DNA of 41,874 nt from an uncultured Bacteroidales bacterium (GTDB lineage: Bacteria > Bacteroidota > Bacteroidia > Bacteroidales > Paludibacteraceae): contig ONQO01000016.1 of the NCBI GenBank assembly GCA_900319995.1, forward strand, positions 1 to 41,874, read 5' to 3'. Positions 1 through 6,929 of this stretch are shown one piece after another; positions within the stretch are counted from its first letter, which is position 1, and each line of letters starts with the position of its first letter. The notes beneath the pieces were generated by a model that made no database searches, was not told where the DNA came from, and saw only the letters and a program-made list of their open reading frames with translations. The translations under genes were made by a program, and so were the position numbers.

Positions 1-2
1 CT

Positions 3-383
3 GACTGTTTGGCGTGCGAGTACTGCCACGGCAAGGGCAACGGCGCGTGCATCCAGAAAGATGACATGCAGGAACTCTATCCGTTGATGGCAGAGGCAGA
101 AGCGTTGGTTTTGGCTGCTCCGATCTATTATTTCACGCTCTGCGCGCAGATACAGGCGCCTATTCAGCGAATGTACTGCGTTAACGCGCCGGCTAAGGTA
201 AAGAAGATGGCGTTGCTCTGTTCGTCTTATTCGCCGGGTGTGTATGATGGCGCGACGGCTGAGTTCCGCGACATCTGCAACTACTGGCATGCCGAGAATA
301 TGGGCGTTATAACCGCCAAGATCGACGAGCAGAAGACAGAGGCTACGAAACAGAAAATCGTTGAGTTGGTAGCGAAACTGTAA
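3..383 (+). CDS. Flavodoxin-fold iron-sulfur flavoprotein, 5'-truncated
   Basis: This is the C-terminal part of an NADPH-dependent FMN reductase / iron-sulfur flavoprotein-type protein; the N-terminus lies left of the window. The reading frame is open from base 3. Visible features are a cysteine cluster (C-x2-C-x2-C, then GNGAC) followed by the DDM that normally follows this cluster, and the APIYYFTLCAQIQAP segment that forms the flavin-binding loop (usually TPIYYf-mSaqmK). Related genes occur at 22980 and, as a fragment, at 27082. Such proteins reduce flavins or quinones in the cytoplasm, but the substrate cannot be inferred. A terminator follows at once. The family call is secure; the exact function is open. 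Confidence 0.85.
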   Translation, partial: DCLACEYCHGKGNGACIQKDDMQELYPLMAEAEALVLAAPIYYFTLCAQIQAPIQRMYCVNAPAKVKKMALLCSSYSPGVYDGATAEFRDICNYWHAENMGVITAKIDEQKTEATKQKIVELVAKL

Positions 384-393
384 AAATTCTTTG

Positions 394-422
394 AAATCTG
401 CATCAAAAGTGCAGATTTTTTT
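394..422 (+). terminator. Rho-independent terminator
   Basis: A perfect 9-bp stem (394-402 with 410-418) with a 7-base loop is followed by a T run. It ends the flavoprotein gene, and its T run overlaps the -33 element of the next promoter. Confidence 0.8.
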
Positions 423-451
423 GTATATGTCAAAAAAAAGTTGTAACTTTG
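420..451 (+). promoter_or_regulatory. Bacteroidetes-type promoter of the AbiE-like pair
   Basis: TTTG at 420-423, a 20-base spacer, then TAACTTTG at 444-451, matching the -33/-7 consensus of the primary sigma factor in Bacteroidetes. Transcription should start near 458. Confidence 0.75.
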
Positions 452-490
452 CAGCCGAAAGTTGCAAAGATGTCCGTTCAAAGGAATCAT

Positions 491-793
491 ATGGCTAAAA
501 AACAATCGCTCTCGAAGCAGTTGTACGATAGTGGTTACTTGTGGTCCTATGAGGCTGCGAGTAAAGACGCTCTGCTACCGGATGAGGAGCTGATTTTGAA
601 TGGTTTGGCACATCTTGAGTTTGAAGACATGCCTATGCTTTTTGCGGCTTTCCCGTATCGGCAAATCAAGTCTGTTTGGCAGCGGCGCATGTTGCCTTAC
701 CCCGATTACTATGGAACTCTCAACTTGCTTTTAGCGGCGCTCTTCTTCCATATTAAATCACCCAAGAAATATACCTCTAAATATGTGGCGTAG
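491..793 (+). CDS. Putative antitoxin (DUF6922-like) of an AbiE-type pair
   Basis: A 100-residue protein counted from the ATG at 491. An ATG at 470 is possible but would leave only about 12 bases of leader. The pattern (LWSY near the start, a central LEFEDMPMLFAAFPYRQIKSVW, then RMLPYPDYY and an LLAALFFHI helix) resembles small proteins found directly upstream of AbiEii nucleotidyltransferases in Bacteroidetes. It overlaps the AbiEii gene by 11 bases, so the two are translationally coupled. By analogy with AbiEi/AbiEii systems the upstream member neutralises the toxin and may repress the operon. No clear HTH is visible. Antitoxin function is inferred mainly from position. Confidence 0.6.
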   Translation: MAKKQSLSKQLYDSGYLWSYEAASKDALLPDEELILNGLAHLEFEDMPMLFAAFPYRQIKSVWQRRMLPYPDYYGTLNLLLAALFFHIKSPKKYTSKYVA

Positions 794-1439
794 CGGACTT
801 CGTGAAAATACAGCGGACGTGTTCGAACAGGTCTCCCGTTTGAATTGCATCAAAGACTTGTACCTCTGTGGAGGAACAGGAATTTCGTTGCTCTTGCAAC
901 ATCGTCAGAGCGAAGACTTGGACTTTGAACTCCTGAACTACAGGGGTGACATTCGACATTTGGATGTTTCTAACATCAATAATGAATTGGTCTCTGTTTT
1001 TCCGGAATGCAAGCGTGAGATATTAGGTCCGCAACATATCCAGTACTATGTTGGCGACCACGTGAAGTTATCGTTCTTTGAACCTAAAAACCGAGTTCCC
1101 GCCTTGAATACCGGCTTTACATACAACAATCTCAAAACAGTTGACGCACAAGATGCTTTGGGGATGAAACTTTTCACGATTACCGTCAGGAGTTTGTATC
1201 GCGATTATTATGATATCTATTCGTTGCTGCAGGCAGGCTTTTCTTTTGAGGAAGGCTTGGATTATGCGTTGAAGTTTACTCGGCATCAGGTTCATTCGAA
1301 GGCAATCTTGTCGGCATTGATAACTCCCGCTTTGTATCCCAAGCCTCAGGAATTTGACATTATGCAGCCGAAATATAATGTCTCTGCCGATGAAATGGCG
1401 GATTACTTTATGCAAGTAATCGCATCCCGAAAAAAGTGA
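783..1439 (+). CDS. AbiEii/AbiGii family nucleotidyltransferase toxin
   Basis: A 218-residue protein. The nucleotidyltransferase signature is clear: GGTGISLLLQHR followed by SEDLDFE (the GG-T ... R-x-S-x-D-x-D pattern carrying the metal-binding aspartates), and further on DALGMK and YRDYYDIYSLL (the K ... R-D-x-x-D-hydrophobic part). Known AbiEii toxins transfer nucleotides to tRNA and stop growth, for example on phage infection. The gene starts inside the end of the small upstream gene. Length and motifs fit a full-length, active protein. Confidence 0.9.
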   Translation: MWRSGLRENTADVFEQVSRLNCIKDLYLCGGTGISLLLQHRQSEDLDFELLNYRGDIRHLDVSNINNELVSVFPECKREILGPQHIQYYVGDHVKLSFFEPKNRVPALNTGFTYNNLKTVDAQDALGMKLFTITVRSLYRDYYDIYSLLQAGFSFEEGLDYALKFTRHQVHSKAILSALITPALYPKPQEFDIMQPKYNVSADEMADYFMQVIASRKK

Positions 1440-1502
1440 CACAATAATCATCGTCCCTCTCCGAGACGGTGCTTCCGAGCACTCCGGAAAAGGAGAAAGA
1501 CA

Positions 1503-1520
1503 AGCGCAAAGCGTTGCGCT
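1503..1520 (+). terminator. Possible terminator hairpin after AbiEii
   Basis: Perfect 7-bp stem (1503-1509 with 1514-1520) and a 4-base loop. It is followed by AT-rich sequence but no clean T run, so termination is uncertain. Confidence 0.4.
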
Positions 1521-1553
1521 AATTAAATAAAAACAAAGCATTACTATTATTTC

Positions 1554-1747
1554 GTATCTACCGAAAGCGTCGGAAACTTTAGGAAATAAGATTTATCGAA
1601 ATAATACAGAGGCATCATTGTAAGTAATGAGTCTCTTTATATCCAATTATAGTAGTGTTCGCATTTAGATGTGAACTTTCTTATTGGATATAGAGGCTTC
1701 ATTTCCGACGCTGCCTTGGTAGATACATAAGAGGTTCACATCTTTTT
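1554..1747 (+). ncRNA. Candidate structured leader RNA (nested inverted repeats)
   Basis: This gene-free stretch folds on paper into a branched structure. P1 is 1554-1562 with 1718-1726 (9 bp). P2 is 1567-1576 with 1702-1711 (10 bp). P3 is 1638-1647 with 1683-1692 (10 bp), extended by CTC 1633-1635 with GAG 1693-1695. P4 is 1657-1664 with 1669-1676 (8 bp, one G-U) closed by a TTAG loop. A small hairpin lies at 1616-1630. In addition, 1667-1676 is perfectly complementary to 1734-1743, which is followed by TTTT; that pairing would compete with P4 like an attenuator. No consensus promoter was found inside or just upstream. The outer repeats could instead flank an invertible DNA element. Confidence 0.45.
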
Positions 1748-1756
1748 ATGTATTCG

Positions 1757-1789
1757 GATTGATAGTTATGCGCAAAATAACTATCAATC
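1757..1789 (+). promoter_or_regulatory. 13-bp hairpin abutting the start codon
   Basis: Perfect 13-bp inverted repeat (1757-1769 with 1777-1789) with a 7-base loop. Its last base touches the ATG at 1790, so in RNA it would bury the ribosome-landing region of the downstream gene. It could alternatively be a DNA operator. Confidence 0.6.
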
Positions 1790-2677
1790 ATGTTTCAAAA
1801 ACTAACTTCTTGCCGTTGGGATTTGGCTTTTATTGATGAAAGCATAGACGACATCCTTTCTGGCAAAACAATCCACTTCACTAAAGTACTCAATCCATTT
1901 TCGGATAAGTACTGGTTTGCTGATCCTTTCATCTTGGATGTTACACCAGAGCATATTTATGTTCTGGCAGAAGCAATGCCAAGTACCACACACAAAGGAG
2001 TTATTGCAAAACTAACAATTTTGCGTTCTTCAATGACCATTACAGATGTTGAAATTATTCTCGAAGAGCCTTGGCATCTCAGTTTCCCTAATATAATGCG
2101 TAAAGACGGGCATGTTTATGTGTATCCGGAGTCGGCATATGGCAAGAAACTCTATTTGTATGAATTGCAAGAAATAAACGGAAAGACCTCATTAAAACGC
2201 ATAAAGACGCTTTGCGACGATGTTATTTGGGATACCGATATTTCTAATTTGTTTGGAGAACCATTACTATTTACGGCACACCAGAATGATTTCAATTTGG
2301 ACATCTACAAATGGAATAATTCTACAGAGAGGTTCGAATATTTTGAGTCTCTTGAAAGTACTAAGCAGAATATGCGTATGGCAGGTTCTTTCTTTGAGCA
2401 TAAAGACATAATTGTATATCCCTCACAGATCAGTACACCTTATGTTTATGGAAAAGCAGTCGAGTTACGTGAGATTAGCCGTAATGACGGTAAATGGAGT
2501 TTAAAAGACATCCAAACGATCCTTCCACCAAAAGGAATTCTACACAGAGGATTACACACCTTCAATACCTATAAAGGACTTACTATTGTAGATTTGAACC
2601 AATACAATCATTATTTCGGACTTGTTATTGGTAAACTTGTTGAATTAAAGAAACGTTTACTCAAAGCATTAAAATAA
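1790..2677 (+). CDS. GINT1 N-terminal-like beta-propeller protein, putative glycan enzyme
   Basis: A 295-residue protein resembling the N-terminal domain of glucosamine inositolphosphorylceramide transferase 1, a five-bladed propeller related to GH43/GH32 folds. In bacteria this domain occurs in polysaccharide and lipid-glycan loci. Supporting motifs are WFADPFIL (residues 42-49), the VLAEAM acidic strand (58-63), KGVIAKLTI (69-77), WHLSFPNIMRKDGHVYVYPE (95-114) and HRGLHTFN near the end. It has no signal peptide. The gene begins at the ATG touching the 13-bp hairpin and is followed after 5 bases by an ATP-grasp gene, so the two form an operon. The substrate is unknown. By eye its coding is more AT-rich than the flanking metabolic genes, which fits acquired surface-glycan genes. 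Confidence 0.7.
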   Translation: MFQKLTSCRWDLAFIDESIDDILSGKTIHFTKVLNPFSDKYWFADPFILDVTPEHIYVLAEAMPSTTHKGVIAKLTILRSSMTITDVEIILEEPWHLSFPNIMRKDGHVYVYPESAYGKKLYLYELQEINGKTSLKRIKTLCDDVIWDTDISNLFGEPLLFTAHQNDFNLDIYKWNNSTERFEYFESLESTKQNMRMAGSFFEHKDIIVYPSQISTPYVYGKAVELREISRNDGKWSLKDIQTILPPKGILHRGLHTFNTYKGLTIVDLNQYNHYFGLVIGKLVELKKRLLKALK

Positions 2678-2682
2678 AGGTT

Positions 2683-3840
2683 ATGAACAACTTGTTGGAA
2701 CATAAGTTTATCATCTTTGGCGGAGATGGAATAAATGCACTTGGAGTAGTGCGCAGTTTGGGAGAAAAAGGAATAAATTCCTATGTTATTCGTTTACATC
2801 CGACAGAACATATTCCTCCAATTGAAACGTCCAAATATGTAATCCGAACATGGCTCGCAAAATCACCTGAAGAAGTATTGCAGATTCTATTAGAAAATTT
2901 CTCAAACGAAGTTGAGAAACCGATATTGTTCTTTACGGATGAGCTTCATACTGAAGTATTTGACAAGCATTATGAAGAACTAAAAGACAAGTTCATATCT
3001 TACAATGCTGGGAAATCAGGTGCTCTCATAGCTTTATTGAATAAGGCGTATCAATGTCAGTTGGCTGAAGAATGTGGCATAAAAGTACCTAAATATGAGA
3101 TTGTTAAGAAAGGGGATCTGCCCAAGAATGTTCCTTATCCGATAATTACAAAAACTATCACTTCTAATGAAGGACGTTGGAAACGAGATATGATTGTATG
3201 TCAAAATCAGGAAGAGTTAAAAGAGGCGTATAAAGAAATAGAAGCTGACAGATTGCAAATTGAGGAATATATTGATTCAACCAACGAGGTAGATCTAAAA
3301 GGCTTTTCCATTTTGGGCGGGCAACAGATATTCTTTACACACATTAAAAGATGGCATTATAAAGATCCTTCAAAAGGACATTTTATGTATTTTGAGTCAT
3401 GCAAAGACGAAGAGTTTAAAGCAAAAATAGCACAACTGATAAAGAGAGCTAATTATAGCGGAATTTTCGATGCTGAGTTTATACAAGACAAGCAGGGTAA
3501 TCTATACTTCTTGGAAGTTAATTGGAGAACAGGTATGTATAATTACAACCATACGTATGAAGGAGTGAACCTTCCATATTTATGGGCAAAGTCAACCTTA
3601 GAAGGTCGCATTAAAGAAGATGAAATCCACGTGAAGGATGTTAACTATACAACATTGTGCGAGCTTACTTCATTTGGAGATGCGCTTCGCCGTCCAAAAC
3701 AAATTCCTAATTGGATCCAAGAGATAAGAAAAGCGGATGTACTATATTACTACAATAAGAAAGATAAATATCCTTGCTTGGTAGCGTGGTGTAAATTTTT
3801 CCATCGTAAAGTGAGAAATATTTTACGTAAATTATTGTAA
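2683..3840 (+). CDS. ATP-grasp carboxylate-amine/thiol ligase-like protein
   Basis: A 385-residue protein. The N-terminus has a Rossmann-like pre-ATP-grasp segment (FIIFGGDGINALGVVRSLG) and a FFTDELHTEVF strand. A central lysine-containing segment (PYPIITKTI) is typical of the ATP-grasp lid. The adenine-loop position (RLQIEEYI) and the metal-binding end (GIFDAEFIQDKQGNLYFLEV) followed by NWRTG match D-x-E-F and E-x-N-x-R of ATP-grasp enzymes. These join a carboxylate to an amine or thiol through an acyl phosphate. It shares a transcript with the propeller gene, suggesting an amide substituent on a surface glycan, but the substrate is not inferable. Residues after about 340 are a basic tail. 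Confidence 0.75.
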   Translation: MNNLLEHKFIIFGGDGINALGVVRSLGEKGINSYVIRLHPTEHIPPIETSKYVIRTWLAKSPEEVLQILLENFSNEVEKPILFFTDELHTEVFDKHYEELKDKFISYNAGKSGALIALLNKAYQCQLAEECGIKVPKYEIVKKGDLPKNVPYPIITKTITSNEGRWKRDMIVCQNQEELKEAYKEIEADRLQIEEYIDSTNEVDLKGFSILGGQQIFFTHIKRWHYKDPSKGHFMYFESCKDEEFKAKIAQLIKRANYSGIFDAEFIQDKQGNLYFLEVNWRTGMYNYNHTYEGVNLPYLWAKSTLEGRIKEDEIHVKDVNYTTLCELTSFGDALRRPKQIPNWIQEIRKADVLYYYNKKDKYPCLVAWCKFFHRKVRNILRKLL

Positions 3841-4095
3841 TCTCGCATATAGTGGTAAAAAAGTAATGTACTAAGTACATTATGCGATATACAAAGCAAT
3901 CAAGCGGGGACTCGTTGGGTAGCCCGCTTGTATATAGACACTTATTCTTAATAACCGTATACCTTTCAACTACATTATAAAAACCTGCCAAACAGCATAT
4001 CTCGCGCCTCTCTTAGGCGGATGTTAGTATTAGGGTCAAATCTTAATAATCGTACATTGAAAAAGCATAACTTAATAGAGGCGCACGCAGGACAA
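3841..4095. other. Gene-free spacer with nested inverted repeats
   Basis: No convincing gene on either strand. Hairpins seen: 3865-3871 with 3875-3881, flanked by an outer pair 3843-3849 with 3881-3887; an 8-bp stem 3901-3908 with 3923-3930; and 4004-4011 with 4077-4084 (8 bp). Part of the last repeat can instead pair locally (4005-4009 with 4015-4019). None is followed by a clear T run. The 3843-3930 part may end the glycan transcript; the rest is unexplained. Confidence 0.45.
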
Positions 4096-4205
4096 TTTGA
4101 GTAAATATCACATTAGATTTGAGTAAAATTCTATATACTTTTGAGTAAAAACTCATGGCTCTTTGAGAATTTTCTCGTGCTACTTTGAGAATTTTTTGTA
4201 CGTCT
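4096..4205 (+). repeat. Five-copy 22-bp-periodic TTTGAG array
   Basis: TTTGAG begins at exactly 4096, 4118, 4140, 4162 and 4184, a constant 22-base step (about two helical turns). The first three copies continue TAAA and the last two AATTTT; the remainder of each unit is variable. A degenerate sixth unit may follow at 4206. The array ends about 45 bases before the promoter of the lipoprotein gene, so stacked binding of a regulator on one DNA face is plausible. Confidence 0.8.
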
Positions 4206-4248
4206 TTATACGTTTCTGCAAAAATGGTAGATATTTAGCGAATTTGTG

Positions 4249-4280
4249 TTTGTGTATGTCAAGAAAAAGTAGTACCTTTG
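4249..4280 (+). promoter_or_regulatory. Bacteroidetes-type promoter of the lipoprotein pair
   Basis: TTTG at 4249-4252, a 20-base spacer, then TACCTTTG at 4273-4280. A start codon at 4278 would lie inside the -7 element, so translation must begin further down, at 4305. Confidence 0.8.
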
Positions 4281-4304
4281 CCGCAAATTTTCAATTGGTC
4301 AAAT

Positions 4305-5399
4305 ATGAAAATGAGTAAATGTAAAATTTTTTTATTCTTTTTGCTCGCGGTAATGACTTTCGCTGCTTGCACAAATACAAATGAGAAAATGAGTAAATGC
4401 GAAAATGAGAAATTGGAGCTCAGTTTTTCGGCTGAGCAGGCAGCGTGGATGAGTGTCATCGCTTGCGATGAGGCAAAGGGCGATTTGGTGGCGTTGGAAT
4501 CGGTCATTCATAATGGGTTGGAGGCGGAATTGACGGTTAGCCAGATCAAAGAAGCGCTCTCGCAGTTGTATGCTTATACGGGTTTTCCGCGGAGTCTGAA
4601 TTCGCTGGGTGTTTTGCAGCGTGTTATCGGAGATCGCCAGGCGAAAGGTGTGAAGGTTATTATGGGCGAGGACGCAAGTCCGCTTGGCGATGACTACGAT
4701 GCACTTAAAGAAGGTACGCGCGTGCAGACGCAACTGGTGGGAAAGGCTTTTGAGTATGAGTTTGCGCCGGCGACGGATTATTACCTGAAGGCGCATTTAT
4801 TCGGAGATATTTTTGCTCGTGATAACTTGACTTATGCTGACCGCGAGTTGGTGACCGTTTCTGCGTTGAGCGGTCTCGAAGGCGTTGAGCCGCAACTGAA
4901 AGCACACATCGCCGGAGCACGCAATATGGGTGTGACCGAAGAGCAGTTACAAGGTATCGTAGTTGCCCTCGCGGCAAATGGTCTTCTGTCCGAAGCCGGA
5001 CGCTTGGCAGGATTGCTTGAAACGGAGTGGCCGCAAGGCAAATCGAATGATGCTTACGCGCAGTATTTCGTGGGCCAGAGTTTTCTGCAACCGTATTTCG
5101 GCGGTGTGGCGAATGTGACATTCGAGCCTCGTTGCCGCAATAACTGGCATGTTCACCACGGAGCGGTTCAAGTGCTGATCTGCGTGAGCGGCAAAGGTTG
5201 GTATCAGGAATGGAATAAGCCTGCTGTTGCGCTTACTCCGGGAACGGTGATTGCCATTCCCGAAGGCGTTAAACACTGGCATGGAGCCGCGGCGGACTCG
5301 TGGATGCAGCATTTGGCAATCCACACCCAAGAACAACCGGACGCCACAAACGAATGGCTCGAACCCGTTAATGACACACAATATAATTCTTTACAATAA
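4305..5399 (+). CDS. Lipoprotein with two carboxymuconolactone-decarboxylase domains and a cupin
   Basis: A 364-residue protein from ATG 4305. A hydrophobic signal ends in the lipobox FAAC (Cys22), so it is probably anchored in the envelope after Cys lipidation. Residues about 43-115 and 155-240 are two CMD/AhpD-like alpha-helical domains (SAEQAAWMSVIACDEAKGD; DRELVTVSALSGLEG). Residues about 265-345 are a cupin with metal-ligand candidates H282, H284, H285 (WHVHH) and H324/H326 (VKHWHG). CMD-cupin fusions are common in Bacteroidetes, where they are annotated as decarboxylase or redox-related proteins. The reaction is unproven, and no CxxC of the AhpD peroxidase type is evident in the CMD domains. 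The gene overlaps the next by one base. Confidence 0.85.
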   Translation: MKMSKCKIFLFFLLAVMTFAACTNTNEKMSKCENEKLELSFSAEQAAWMSVIACDEAKGDLVALESVIHNGLEAELTVSQIKEALSQLYAYTGFPRSLNSLGVLQRVIGDRQAKGVKVIMGEDASPLGDDYDALKEGTRVQTQLVGKAFEYEFAPATDYYLKAHLFGDIFARDNLTYADRELVTVSALSGLEGVEPQLKAHIAGARNMGVTEEQLQGIVVALAANGLLSEAGRLAGLLETEWPQGKSNDAYAQYFVGQSFLQPYFGGVANVTFEPRCRNNWHVHHGAVQVLICVSGKGWYQEWNKPAVALTPGTVIAIPEGVKHWHGAAADSWMQHLAIHTQEQPDATNEWLEPVNDTQYNSLQ

Positions 5400-6520
5400 T
5401 GAGAAAGTTTTTCTCCCTTATGCTTGCAGCACTATGTTTTGCTGCTTGCACAAATTCAAATGAGAAAATGAATACATGCGTAAATGACACATGGGACAAA
5501 GTGTTCCCGCTAAGTGAGAAAGTAAACCATAAAAAGGTATCTTTCCAAACCCAGTACGGCTTTACGTTGGTTGGAGATTTATACCAACCGAAGGGACTAA
5601 GTGACCAAGTACCAAGTACCAAATACGCCGCTATCGCGGTGTCGGGTCCTTTTGGTGCAACGAAAGAGCAGAGTTCGGGTCTGTATGCGATGAAGATGGC
5701 GGAACGCGGATTTGTCGCTTTGGCTTTTGATCCGTCTTTCACCGGCGAGAGTTCGGGTGAACCGCGTCGTACGGCGTCACCGGATATCAATACGGAGGAC
5801 TTCATGGCGGCGGTGGATTATCTGAGTAAACTGCCCGAAGTGGATGCAAACCGCATTGGTATCATCGGAATATGCGGATGGGGTGGTATTGCCCTCAATG
5901 CGGCGGCAGCGGATACGCGCATTAAAGCGACCGTCGCTTCCACGATGTACGACATGACCCGCGTCAGCGGTAACGGTTATTTCGATTCCGCTGACACCGA
6001 AGAGGCGCGTCACGAAGCGCGTGTGGCACTCGCCGCACAACGTCATGCAGACCCTGCTGCTATGGCAGGAGGCGTGATAGACCCACTGCCGGACGATGCA
6101 CCGCAGTTCGTCAAGGACTACTACGATTACTACAAGACCGCCCGTGGTTATCACGCCCGTTCCGGCAACTCGAATGACGGTTGGCGTCTCATCGGTACGC
6201 AGGCTTATGCCAACAGCCGTTTTCTGTATTACATCAACGAGATCCGTTCGGCGGTTCTGATCATGCACGGTGAGAACGCCCACAGCCGTTATTTTGGCGA
6301 AGCGGCGTACCATTACATGGTGGACGGCAAGGCAGAAGGCTACAAAACCGTGGTAGCTCCTAATTCATGTCCCGAGAACAAAGAGTTGCTTATCATTCCT
6401 GATGCTTCGCATTGCGATCTCTATGATGGCGGTTATACCGAACCGGCAGGCAAAGGCGAACCCAAGAACCTCATCCCGTGGGATAAGTTGGCTGAGTTCT
6501 TCAACAAGAATCTGAAATAA
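5399..6520 (+). CDS. Alpha/beta-hydrolase lipoprotein, dienelactone-hydrolase-like
   Basis: A 373-residue protein with a signal ending in the lipobox CFAAC (Cys17). It is followed by a CTNSNEKM linker almost identical to that of the upstream lipoprotein. The hydrolase core has the nucleophile elbow GICGWGG with Cys159 where serine hydrolases have Ser; a Cys nucleophile is characteristic of dienelactone hydrolase. An oxyanion-region SGPFGATKEQ and a catalytic-His candidate in PDASHCDLYDGG are visible. Its start overlaps the stop of the CMD-cupin gene, and the pairing of a muconolactone-decarboxylase homolog with a dienelactone-hydrolase homolog suggests related cyclic-ester or lactone chemistry, though this is inference. 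A terminator follows. Confidence 0.85.
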   Translation: MRKFFSLMLAALCFAACTNSNEKMNTCVNDTWDKVFPLSEKVNHKKVSFQTQYGFTLVGDLYQPKGLSDQVPSTKYAAIAVSGPFGATKEQSSGLYAMKMAERGFVALAFDPSFTGESSGEPRRTASPDINTEDFMAAVDYLSKLPEVDANRIGIIGICGWGGIALNAAAADTRIKATVASTMYDMTRVSGNGYFDSADTEEARHEARVALAAQRHADPAAMAGGVIDPLPDDAPQFVKDYYDYYKTARGYHARSGNSNDGWRLIGTQAYANSRFLYYINEIRSAVLIMHGENAHSRYFGEAAYHYMVDGKAEGYKTVVAPNSCPENKELLIIPDASHCDLYDGGYTEPAGKGEPKNLIPWDKLAEFFNKNLK

Positions 6521-6552
6521 GATATCTCAAATATCGGTGTTAAATCAATAAG

Positions 6553-6583
6553 CGGCATTCCTTCTTTCGGGTTGCCGTTTTTT
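6553..6583 (+). terminator. Rho-independent terminator
   Basis: CGGCA 6553-6557 pairs with TGCCG 6573-6577, with partial pairing inside, followed by six T. It ends the lipoprotein operon. Confidence 0.75.
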
Positions 6584-6648
6584 GTATATGCTATGATTGA
6601 TTATGACAAAAAATGCGCCTATCATTTTTTTATTTGAACTCTTTGTTG

Positions 6649-6656
6649 TACTTTTG
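6649..6656 (+). promoter_or_regulatory. Promoter -7 element of the Sel1 operon
   Basis: TACTTTTG at 6649-6656 followed by GCA fits the -7 element. Only a T-rich stretch lies where the -33 TTTG should be, so strength is uncertain. Confidence 0.5.
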
Positions 6657-6683
6657 CACCGTGAATGAAAAAATAATAGTTTT

Positions 6684-6929
6684 ATGAAAGTACAACATTT
6701 CCCAAACACCCGCACGTTTACGTTGCGACCATCGTTCCAGGCAATCAAGCAAGTTGCCCGATTCGGTTATCCATACAAAATAGAGGTTGTTGGTCTCGCT
6801 TATGAAACGAGCACTACCACTTCCGAAAACACCGAATTGGACAGCGAATGGTTTGTAATCAGCGAGAATCCGCATGTGCTTTATTCCCGCCGTTTTGTTG
6901 AACAAAATTATGAGGAGGAGACATTATGA
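6684..6929 (+). CDS. Small hypothetical protein, 81 residues
   Basis: Not recognised. The start ATG at 6684 lies about 20 bases after the expected transcription start. The protein is soluble, with a basic aromatic first half (FTLRPSFQAIKQVARFGYPYKIEV) and an acidic tail; there is no signal or membrane segment. Its stop overlaps the start of the Sel1-repeat gene (ATGA), so it is translationally coupled to it. Position suggests a partner of the Sel1 protein. Confidence 0.6.
   Translation: MKVQHFPNTRTFTLRPSFQAIKQVARFGYPYKIEVVGLAYETSTTTSENTELDSEWFVISENPHVLYSRRFVEQNYEEETL

Noticed and set aside
1068-1541. 157-residue minus-strand ORF opposite AbiEii
   Set aside because: A shadow of the toxin gene; no family features, and the plus frame has clear motifs.
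4096-4205. CRISPR-like array in the TTTGAG repeats
   Set aside because: Only six bases are conserved per 22-base unit and there are no cas genes; repeats and spacers of CRISPR size are absent.
4947-5381. 144-residue minus-strand ORF opposite the CMD-cupin gene
   Set aside because: Antisense shadow of a well-supported gene; no motifs.
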